This document shows positions 1 through 5,246 of a stretch of DNA of 7,162 bases, piece after piece. The DNA comes from Alphaproteobacteria bacterium (GTDB lineage: Bacteria; Pseudomonadota; Alphaproteobacteria; Micropepsales; Micropepsaceae). Within the stretch, counting starts at the first letter, position 1; each line of letters begins with the position of its first letter. The stretch is taken from assembly GCA_028869725.1 (NCBI GenBank), contig JAGWRJ010000277.1, forward strand, positions 1 through 7,162, read 5' to 3'. Made by a program: the position numbers and the translations under genes. Under the pieces are notes generated by a model. The model ran no database searches and had not been told where the DNA came from. It saw only the letters and a list, made by a program, of their open reading frames with translations.

Positions 1-788
1 CAGCGAGGAGGTGCTCGACCGAGCTCTAGAGGCTTTCGGGGACGCGTGCGACACCTATGTCATTGCGACCAAGGCGTTCAACCCGATGGGTGAGGCCGCA
101 ATCAAGTGTGGACTTTTCAAGCGCGCACATTATGTCGACGGGTGGTACCAGTCTGCGACGGCTGAGGATGGATCATATAGATCACTATCAGATCCACAGG
201 TTTTATCCATATACGACAACGGCGTAGGCGATCGAGGTTCTCCAGCTCTCCACCACGTGGTCTAGGCAGGAAAGGCGCTCTGTGTGGGTGCTTCACCTAT
301 GGATTGGCGGTAGTTTGCTACCCCTCTGCACACGGCGCGAGCGATGAATATGACGCGCTTCGTGTTCACGCAGAACCATTACAATCTCCGGTATCGTGAC
401 GAGGAGTGGGAAATGTTGCCACTCCGCGTGGTAAAAAGACAGCGTAATCCCATGGAGCCCGCTGGTACGCGGCTTTCTTGCATATGAGTGCAGGGTACAG
501 GATCGCCGCGCCAAGTCCGCTCTGTTTGCGCGCACAATGTAGCAGGAGAGCGATTTTGCGGGTGTTGACGCCTTTAGCGAGGTAGAGAGGAATCGTCGTG
601 TCTCCAATGCTCGGGAGGCACTGGCGTGGCTGCTACATAAGCCTGCGATACCAGCTCCTATCGTAGGTGCCACCAGCGCAAATTATCTGGCGGACGCCAT
701 TGTCTCCCTGTCGCCCAAACTTGATGGTACAGAGCTCAAGTAACTGGACGCGCCCTATACTCCTCAGGTTGTGCTGCGGCATCGTTAG
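1..788 (+). pseudogene. Aldo/keto reductase pseudogene, 3' portion (frameshifted)
   Basis: Remnant of an NAD(P)H-dependent aldo/keto reductase gene whose 5' part lies before the window. Similarity moves between two frames. Frame 2 (about 2-135) gives SEEVLDRALEAF and VIATKAFNPMG, which holds the family's catalytic Lys. Frame 3 (about 135-240) gives SLRRL then IDHYQIHRF, which holds the active-site His. Frame 2 (about 240-475) gives ALHHVV, an AGK.L.VGAS segment, TRFVFTQNHYNLRYR and EMLPL. Frame 3 (about 475-788) gives ESDFAG, EALAWLLHKPA, APIVGAT and LDAPYTP, the usual C-terminus. At least three frameshifts are needed. Internal stops lie at 225, 263, 311, 540 and 741, and the natural stop is at 786-788. 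The order and spacing match an intact family member, so this is decay in place rather than chance. It ends 21 bases from the convergent efflux gene. The family is inferred from remembered motifs; substrate unknown. No intact product is possible. Confidence 0.88.
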
Positions 789-809
789 GCGAGCCGGGTG
801 TCATCCCTG

Positions 810-2321
810 TCAGAAGAGCCAGTCAAGAATTCCGCGGTTCTTTTGATCCTTTTTTGCCTTCTTGGCGGCATTTACGGCCGGAGCTGCTGTTTTGGGCAGG
901 TTGGCGGGGATGGCAACCGGCTGGGTCATGTCGGCCGGATTTTCGCTCCAGCCGCCTCCGAGTGCGCGATAAAGACCTATGTCGGCCTGAATGCGCGCGA
1001 GCTTGATTTGAACAAGCGTGTCCTCGGCGGAAAATAACGTCTGCTGGGACTGCAGTACTGTGAGCAGGTCTGCGACGCCTTCACGATACTGGATCTCTGA
1101 GATACGGAAGGCCTCCGCTGCCGCCTTTACCTGGGCGGTGGTGTATTTTTCTTCCTGCGCATAGTGGGCGACCTGGCTGAGAGCAGTCTCCACATCCTTG
1201 AACGCGTTCAGCACGGAACCGCGATAGGCCTCAATGAGCTGGAGCTGTTGAGCTTTGCTCAACTCGAGCTCCCCGCTGTGACGCCCGCCGCTGAAAATCG
1301 ACTGGACGAGCGACGCGCCAAGCGAAAAGCCAAGATTCGAGGGGTTGACCAGTGAGCTGAGTGCCGTCGAGGCGTAGCCACCTGATGCAGTCAGGTTGAT
1401 CTGAGGAAAGAACGCATTCCGCGCCGCATCGACATTGGCGTGCGCGGCTGCAAGCTGGGCCTCCGCCTGTGCGACGTCCGGGCGACGTTCGAGGAGCTCG
1501 GACGGCAGACCAGGAGCAACTGTGGGCGCCTTGATGCCGTCGAGGTTTTGTCCTGCGACCTTGAAACCTTCCGGTGTCCGGCCGAGAAGAACGGCCAGGG
1601 CAAAGCGCGCTTCGTTGCTCTGTTCCTGCAGCGCTGGTACCTGGGCCTTCTCGCCATTGACCAGCGCTTCCTGCTGCGCGAGATCAAGTCGGGACGACAC
1701 GCCATTTGTAACCTTGGCCTCGGTAATCGAGAGGATGCGGTTGGCGGCCTGAATATTTTGATCGGCAATGGTTTCGCGCTGCCGCAGTGCCAGCACGTCC
1801 AGATAGGTATTGGCCACTGAAGCAGTGACTGTGAGGGCTACGGTCTGCTGGTTAAAGCGCGCGGCCTTCAGCGCCTCCTGTGCAGACTGGAGGTTAGGCA
1901 GGGTGTCCCAGAAGCTCGCCTCGTAGCTGGCCGACCCTGACAGGCCGAAGTCATTGCGGGTGAGGTTAAATCCCTGGGCCGTCGTGCTGGAGCGGCTCGC
2001 CGTGGCGGACGCCGAAAGGCTCGGGAACAGGGCTGATGCCGAGATATAGGTTTGGGCGCGAGCCTGCATCACTCCGGCGACAGCGGACGCCAGGTCCAAA
2101 TTGTTCTGATGAGCTTCAACGATTAGCGAGTCGAGCTCCGAACTTCCAAAGCCTTCCCACCAGCCGGGTTTGGGCCAGACTGGCGCGTTGCTGGCGATGG
2201 GCTGGGAAAATGAGGTCGGCACGTCGCGAGGTGTCAGCGCAACGGGTGGAGGCGTTACGACGCAGCCAGCTGCAACAAAGGCGACCGCGGCAATCGACGA
2301 GGCCCGAATTAGCTTGTTCAT
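810..2321 (-). CDS. RND-type efflux outer-membrane factor, NodT/OprM family lipoprotein
   Basis: Outer-membrane channel of a tripartite efflux pump. Trimers of this family form a beta-barrel plus a periplasmic alpha-helical tunnel that docks on a membrane-fusion protein and an inner-membrane RND transporter. The 503-residue length is normal to slightly long. Residues 1-20 form a lipoprotein signal with lipobox VAAGC (Cys20). Two outer-membrane efflux (OEP) repeats follow, at about 60-250 and 270-455. The second has the hallmark ELLERRPDV (275-283) with a following AARNAFFP, then YREGVADLLTVLQSQ (from 412) and YRALGGGW (451-458). After that comes an unusual tail of about 45 residues, rich in Pro, Ala and Lys and ending GILDWLF. 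The ATG is supported by the lipoprotein signal; the Shine-Dalgarno is weak (GCGAGA). No adaptor or pump gene flanks it: downstream is a convergent pseudogene, upstream a TPR gene. It may serve pumps encoded elsewhere. Family call firm; substrate unknown. Confidence 0.95.
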   Translation of the reverse strand: MNKLIRASSIAAVAFVAAGCVVTPPPVALTPRDVPTSFSQPIASNAPVWPKPGWWEGFGSSELDSLIVEAHQNNLDLASAVAGVMQARAQTYISASALFPSLSASATASRSSTTAQGFNLTRNDFGLSGSASYEASFWDTLPNLQSAQEALKAARFNQQTVALTVTASVANTYLDVLALRQRETIADQNIQAANRILSITEAKVTNGVSSRLDLAQQEALVNGEKAQVPALQEQSNEARFALAVLLGRTPEGFKVAGQNLDGIKAPTVAPGLPSELLERRPDVAQAEAQLAAAHANVDAARNAFFPQINLTASGGYASTALSSLVNPSNLGFSLGASLVQSIFSGGRHSGELELSKAQQLQLIEAYRGSVLNAFKDVETALSQVAHYAQEEKYTTAQVKAAAEAFRISEIQYREGVADLLTVLQSQQTLFSAEDTLVQIKLARIQADIGLYRALGGGWSENPADMTQPVAIPANLPKTAAPAVNAAKKAKKDQKNRGILDWLF

Positions 2322-2369
2322 TCGAAATTCTCGCTAGAAAGAAATAGGCCCACTGGCGGCTGCCGGCTC

Positions 2370-2397
2370 TTCATAAACGCTCGGTCCTTGAACGCAA
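2370..2397 (-). promoter_or_regulatory. Possible weak promoter for the efflux outer-membrane gene
   Basis: Read on the minus strand, TTGCGT (2392-2397) and TATGAA (2370-2375) are separated by 16 bases. They lie about 50 bases before the ATG of the outer-membrane factor. Each hexamer only partly matches the sigma-70 consensus, so this is a position-based guess. Confidence 0.2.
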
Positions 2398-2402
2398 GCG
2401 CC

Positions 2403-2426
2403 CGGCCTGGCCGCATGGCCCGGCCG
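2403..2426. repeat. GC-rich inverted repeat (hairpin)
   Basis: CGGCC-T-GGCC (2403-2412) is complementary to GGCC-C-GGCCG (2417-2426), around the loop GCAT. This gives 5 + 4 base pairs interrupted by one T/C mismatch. It lies about 80 bases upstream of the efflux gene start. No T-tract follows on either strand, so it is not a standard terminator. It could be a leader hairpin or an operator. Confidence 0.45.
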
Positions 2427-2539
2427 AGCACAGTGGGTGATCGTACTGCGGCAAATGGGGAATAAATGGACAAGGATCAAGGCGGCGACAGAGGTTTGAC
2501 ATCGGCTGTGCTTCTGCGGCCACGACCGAGCGTCATGGG

Positions 2540-2559
2540 GCCCCCTAACATAAGGGGGC
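2540..2559. repeat. Seven-pair hairpin GCCCCCT / AGGGGGC
   Basis: GCCCCCT (2540-2546) and AGGGGGC (2553-2559) are perfect complements around the loop AACATA. The right arm is shared with the larger hairpin beginning at 2555, so the two structures cannot form together. No T-run follows on either strand. Confidence 0.5.
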
Positions 2560-2591
2560 AGAGGCGGTCAAAAAAGGCCGCGCTCTGCCCC
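2555..2591. repeat. Strong 15-pair stem-loop with A6 loop
   Basis: GGGGCAGAG (2555-2563) pairs with CTCTGCCCC (2583-2591). Then, after a single bulged G at 2582, GCGGTC (2564-2569) pairs with GGCCGC (2576-2581) around the loop AAAAAA (2570-2575). On plus-strand RNA the T2568-G2577 pair is a G-U wobble; on minus-strand RNA it becomes an A-C mismatch. The stem lies in the spacer downstream of the TPR gene and upstream of the efflux gene. It could block 3' exonuclease on the TPR transcript or be a leader element. It lacks a trailing T-tract in both directions, so intrinsic termination is not well supported. Confidence 0.6.
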
Positions 2592-2637
2592 TAATGGTAA
2601 CCGTCTGTCGCCACCGCAGGCGCGGCGCCGGACGCTG

Positions 2638-2653
2638 ACAGCTGATCAGCTGT
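2638..2653. repeat. 16-base perfect palindrome over the TPR gene stop codon
   Basis: ACAGCTGATCAGCTGT is its own reverse complement and contains the stop codon of the TPR gene (2646-2648). As RNA it can form a six-pair stem with a GATC loop. As DNA it could bind a symmetric protein. No T-run follows in the direction of the TPR gene. Confidence 0.55.
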
Positions 2654-3269
2654 TGTGGGTGGCCGGCTCCCGGATCACCTTGAAGCGGGTGAGTTGTTGC
2701 TTCGCCAGAGCAAAATCCGGAGACAGTTCCACCGCGTGCCGATAGTCGAAATACGCACCACGTATATCTCCTAGGCCTTCATGAGCCACCGCCCGGTCGT
2801 AGTAGGCGATCTGTGGACGATTGACGTGAAGCGCCAGTCCTTTGTCGATGGCGACCAGGGCTTCCTGATAGCGCTTGAGGGACAGCAGGGCTGCCCCCCT
2901 GTCCACATAGGCCTCCGCCAGACTGGGGTCGAGAGCGATACCTTCGGCGTAATCTGCCAGGGCGGCCTCTGGATCGGACTTGGCCCGAAGAATACCCCGG
3001 TTGACGTATGTTGACGCTCGGTCATGTACGCTCAGCGGTTCCTGGCTCAAGGCCAGGGTACAGGCGCTGATTCCATCCCGCGCGTCACCGCCAAATTCGG
3101 CCGCCTGATAGCAGCTTTGGGCGAGGCCTCTGCCCATGACGGTGATCGCCGCCTGTGCCGGCGCCGACCCGACACCTACGGCGACCAAGACACCAAATGC
3201 ACTCGCAACCAATGGCCAGACGCCGCCGGCAACTTTGCGTCTGAAAGTGAGCAAGTATGGCATGTCCAT
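2646..3269 (-). CDS. Secreted tetratricopeptide-repeat (TPR) protein
   Basis: Predicted periplasmic protein of 207 residues. Residues 1-40 look like a Sec signal peptide: basic start (RRK, 10-12), a hydrophobic core (about 18-34), and likely cleavage after PAQA (37-40). The mature part has a short segment with two cysteines (53 and 70, in SCYQAAEFGG and GISACTLAL), which may form a disulfide. About three TPR units follow: about 86-118 (YVNRGIL.. ADYAEGIALDP), 120-150 (YVDRGAALLSLKRYQEAL) and 155-187 (YYDRAVAHEGLGD.. YRHAVELSPD). TPR arrays bind other proteins; no catalytic domain is present. The first ATG is chosen because GGGAGAAG (3273-3280) lies just upstream; a second in-frame ATG two codons later is less well placed. 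Similar small TPR proteins occur in Caulobacterales and Sphingomonadales, by memory. Partner and role unknown. It shares strand with the efflux gene but is 324 bases away. Confidence 0.88.
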   Translation of the reverse strand: MDMPYLLTFRRKVAGGVWPLVASAFGVLVAVGVGSAPAQAAITVMGRGLAQSCYQAAEFGGDARDGISACTLALSQEPLSVHDRASTYVNRGILRAKSDPEAALADYAEGIALDPSLAEAYVDRGAALLSLKRYQEALVAIDKGLALHVNRPQIAYYDRAVAHEGLGDIRGAYFDYRHAVELSPDFALAKQQLTRFKVIREPATHNS

Positions 3270-3297
3270 GAGCTTCTCCCGCGCAAAACGCGAACCA

Positions 3298-3318
3298 ATG
3301 TTGCGACTGTATGTTGCG
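3298..3318. repeat. Tandem direct repeat ATGTTGCG-N5-ATGTTGCG
   Basis: ATGTTGCG occurs at 3298-3305 and again at 3311-3318, a period of 13 bases. The pair sits about 29 bases upstream of the TPR gene start (minus strand), where a promoter or operator would be expected. Two identical half-sites in tandem suggest a regulator binding as a head-to-tail dimer. That is inference; no factor is recognised. Confidence 0.35.
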
Positions 3319-3378
3319 CCCGTCTACGTCATTCCCTGTCACGAGCGCGTGAGACACATCTCGTTTTCGTGAGCGGTC

Positions 3379-3822
3379 CTAGCTCTGCCATGGATCAGCG
3401 TCAAAACTGCGCACCGCATGCATCGGGATGTCCACCTCGGGAAGGGTGCCCGGGTATATGATTACAGTCATTGTTCGGCTCGCCGGGTGCCATCTCATCT
3501 GCGGCGCCACGTGACCTGGATAGCGAAATACGCGGCCATTGAAATCCATGCGCCGGGGCGGGACGAGAGACCAGCTTGCGTCAAGGTCCTGCGCGAGACG
3601 GGCCTGGATCGCTGCCCGCTGATCGGGATCGGCGTTGACGTTGAGCGCATCTGGCGCACTCAGATAGATGGCGCCATCCTTATCGATCTTGAGACGCGCC
3701 ACGATCATCGTGTTGGCGGACTGGTAGCTGCCCTCCCACCGTCCGACGGGCGGTTTGGGGGGCGAGCAGGCAGCAAGGCCAAGCATGCCGCCCACGAGTG
3801 AAATTTTGGCGATGGTCCGCAT
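3379..3822 (-). CDS. Small lipoprotein of unknown function
   Basis: A 147-residue protein I do not recognise as a named family. It opens MRTIAKISLVGGMLGLAAC, a lipoprotein signal with lipobox LAAC (Cys19), so the mature protein should be lipid-anchored in the envelope. The mature part starts SPPKPPVGRWEGSYQS and looks beta-rich. GRWEG followed by alternating segments (MIVARLKIDKDGAIYLS and MTVIIYPG) suggests a small beta-barrel or lipocalin-like fold; this is a guess. A middle stretch with ADPDQRAAIQARLAQDL is probably helical. No catalytic motif was seen. The start at 3822 is preferred to an in-frame GTG at 3858 because a strong Shine-Dalgarno (3826-3834) and the signal peptide begin there. 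It is divergent from the aminotransferase gene and lies 109 bases upstream of the TPR gene, on the same strand. Confidence 0.85.
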   Translation of the reverse strand: MRTIAKISLVGGMLGLAACSPPKPPVGRWEGSYQSANTMIVARLKIDKDGAIYLSAPDALNVNADPDQRAAIQARLAQDLDASWSLVPPRRMDFNGRVFRYPGHVAPQMRWHPASRTMTVIIYPGTLPEVDIPMHAVRSFDADPWQS

Positions 3823-3825
3823 GGG

Positions 3826-3834
3826 TCCTCCCCC
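3826..3834 (-). promoter_or_regulatory. Ribosome binding site fixing the lipoprotein start
   Basis: On the minus strand GGGGGAGGA ends three bases before the ATG at 3820-3822. This strong match selects that ATG over the in-frame GTG 12 codons upstream, which has no comparable site. Confidence 0.7.
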
Positions 3835-3845
3835 GGGATGCCGGA

Positions 3846-3864
3846 TGCCGTACGGCACAGTCTA
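3846..3864 (-). promoter_or_regulatory. Palindrome next to a -10-like element ahead of the lipoprotein gene
   Basis: TGCCGTACGGCA (3846-3857) is a perfect 12-base palindrome lying 24 bases upstream of the lipoprotein ATG. Immediately upstream of it on the minus strand is TAGACT (3859-3864), a fair -10 hexamer, but no good -35 is seen at the right distance. A palindrome covering the likely transcription start is a typical repressor position. The promoter call is tentative; the palindrome itself is plain to see. Confidence 0.35.
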
Positions 3865-3966
3865 GCCCGGTAGGGTTGACGAAGCGTAACATATGCGCCC
3901 GATTGCCGCCGCGCGGCTTGCCTCGGGCGCCCGGGGATTGGTAGGTCTGTGCCCCTCACCACTTCC

Positions 3967-3972
3967 AAGAGG
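3967..3972 (+). promoter_or_regulatory. Ribosome binding site of the aminotransferase gene
   Basis: AAGAGG lies eight bases before the GTG at 3981 and 14 bases before the in-frame ATG at 3987. The spacing favours GTG as the start codon. Confidence 0.6.
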
Positions 3973-3980
3973 CATTTCCT

Positions 3981-5207
3981 GTGTCTATGCAAGTAACGTT
4001 GCCGCCTGGCTTTTTGGCCGAGTCGCTTGGCCGCATTCAGCCTTCTCCGACTCTGGCGGTGACCCAAAAGGCGCGTGATCTCAAAGCTGCAGGCCGCAAC
4101 GTGATCGGGTTGGGCGCAGGAGAGCCGGATTTCGACACTCCCGCCAATATCAAGGAGGCGGCGATCGCGGCCATCCGCAAAGGCGAAACCAAATATACCC
4201 CCGTGGAGGGAATTCCCGAACTTCGGGCGGCAATCAGCGCCAAATTCAAGCGCGAGAATGGTCTTGAATATGCTCCGAGCGAGACATTCGTTGCGCCAGG
4301 CGGAAAGTCGGTCATCTACACCGCGCTTATGGCAACCCTCAATCCTGGGGATGAGGTTATCGTGCCGGCGCCCTACTGGGTCAGTTATCCCGACATTGTC
4401 CGCCTCGCAGGTGCGCGCCCGGTCATCGTCGACACGAAGATGGAAGACGGCTTTCGTCTCAGGGCGGACGTTCTCGAGGCGGCAATTACGCCCCGTACCA
4501 AATGGCTGATTTTCAATCAGCCCTCGAACCCTACGGGAGCCTGCTATAGCCCAGAGCAGTTGCGCGCGCTCACCGACGTACTCATCCGCCACCCCCAAGT
4601 CTGGGTGCTGACAGATGATATGTACGAGCATCTTGTTTATGGCGAGTTCAAATTCACCTCGATTGGTGCTGTTGAGCCCCGTCTCATGCCGCGGCTTGTG
4701 ACCATGAACGGTGTTTCCAAGGCGTATGCAATGACAGGCTGGCGTATCGGCTATTGCGCGGCCCCCGAACCGCTCATCAAAGCCATGAGCAAATTGCAGA
4801 GTCAGGCGGCAACGAACGCAACGTCGATTGCGCAATGGGCCGCCGTCGAGGCACTCAATGGTCCCCAGGATTTCATAACCGAGCGGGCGAAACTGTTCGA
4901 AGAGCGCAGAGATCTGGTGGTCTCAATGCTCAACCAGACACGCGGAATTTCATGCCCAACTCCCGAGGGGGCATTCTACGTTTATCCCTCGATCAAGGAG
5001 TTGATTGGAAAAACTGCGCCGTCAGGAAAGAAGATCGCGAGCGATGGAGATTTTGTCTCCGAGCTTTTGGAAAGTGAAAATGTCGCTGTGGTGCAAGGTG
5101 CCGCGTTCGGATCGTCGCCCTTCTTCCGCATCTCCTACGCCACCTCCAACCAGCTTCTGGAAGAGGCTTGCAGGCGGATCCAGCGCTTTTGCGCCAATTT
5201 GCGTTGA
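3981..5207 (+). CDS. aatA: Aspartate aminotransferase, PLP-dependent, class I subgroup Ib
   Basis: Cytoplasmic transaminase that interconverts L-aspartate plus 2-oxoglutarate with oxaloacetate plus L-glutamate; 408 residues, the family's normal length. Visible landmarks are AGEPDFDTP (46-54), KYTPVEGIPELR (71-82), GGKS with Lys109 (in subgroup Ib this Lys contacts the substrate side-chain carboxylate), PYWVSYP with Trp133 stacking on the cofactor, PSNPTGA with Asn183, TDDMY with Asp212 and Tyr215, VSKAYAMTGWRIGY with the Schiff-base Lys247, and FFRISYA with Arg383 for the alpha-carboxylate. All residues expected for activity are present. Some alphaproteobacterial Ib enzymes also transaminate prephenate to arogenate, so a dual role in Phe/Tyr synthesis is possible; sequence alone does not settle it. 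The start is GTG with a well-placed Shine-Dalgarno. It stands alone, divergent from the lipoprotein gene and convergent with the GH84 gene. The symbol follows usage for rhizobial homologues. Confidence 0.95.
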   Translation: MSMQVTLPPGFLAESLGRIQPSPTLAVTQKARDLKAAGRNVIGLGAGEPDFDTPANIKEAAIAAIRKGETKYTPVEGIPELRAAISAKFKRENGLEYAPSETFVAPGGKSVIYTALMATLNPGDEVIVPAPYWVSYPDIVRLAGARPVIVDTKMEDGFRLRADVLEAAITPRTKWLIFNQPSNPTGACYSPEQLRALTDVLIRHPQVWVLTDDMYEHLVYGEFKFTSIGAVEPRLMPRLVTMNGVSKAYAMTGWRIGYCAAPEPLIKAMSKLQSQAATNATSIAQWAAVEALNGPQDFITERAKLFEERRDLVVSMLNQTRGISCPTPEGAFYVYPSIKELIGKTAPSGKKIASDGDFVSELLESENVAVVQGAAFGSSPFFRISYATSNQLLEEACRRIQRFCANLR

Positions 5208-5224
5208 GCGTAGCGCGTTGGCGC

Positions 5225-5246
5225 GAGCCGGCCGTATCGCTGGCTC
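5225..5246. terminator. Hairpin between convergent genes, possible weak bidirectional terminator
   Basis: GAGCCGGC (5225-5232) pairs with GCTGGCTC (5239-5246) with one G-U pair and the loop CGTATC. It sits 18 bases after the aminotransferase stop and overlaps the stop codon of the convergent GH84 gene. No clear T-tract follows on either strand, so only the position and the eight-pair stem support the call. Confidence 0.35.

Larger units (their letters stand above)
2322..2645. other. Gene-free spacer of 324 bases with clustered inverted repeats
   Basis: No convincing coding sequence or tRNA was seen on either strand. The spacer lies downstream of the TPR gene and upstream of the efflux outer-membrane gene, both on the minus strand, so it should hold the 3' end of one transcript and the promoter and leader of the other. 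Its content is mainly structural: a GC-rich hairpin at 2403-2426, two overlapping hairpins at 2540-2591, and a 16-base perfect palindrome at its edge over the TPR stop codon. A plus-strand TTGACA (2496-2501) has no matching -10 element. Confidence 0.6.

Noticed and set aside
293..673. 126-codon open frame on the minus strand
   Set aside because: It lies antisense to the aldo/keto reductase remnant, whose plus-strand motifs explain the region. The antisense protein shows no family features and no ribosome site.
2496..2501. TTGACA on the plus strand resembling a -35 box
   Set aside because: No acceptable -10 lies 16-18 bases downstream and there is no plus-strand gene to drive in this spacer.
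3339..3352. TCACG-AGCG-CGTGA inverted repeat downstream of the lipoprotein gene
   Set aside because: Only five base pairs and no T-run on the minus strand, so a terminator or operator call is not supported.
3705..4835. 376-codon open frame on the minus strand
   Set aside because: It is antisense to most of the aminotransferase and overlaps the lipoprotein gene in another frame. Both are clearly real genes, so this is a shadow of GC-rich codon use.
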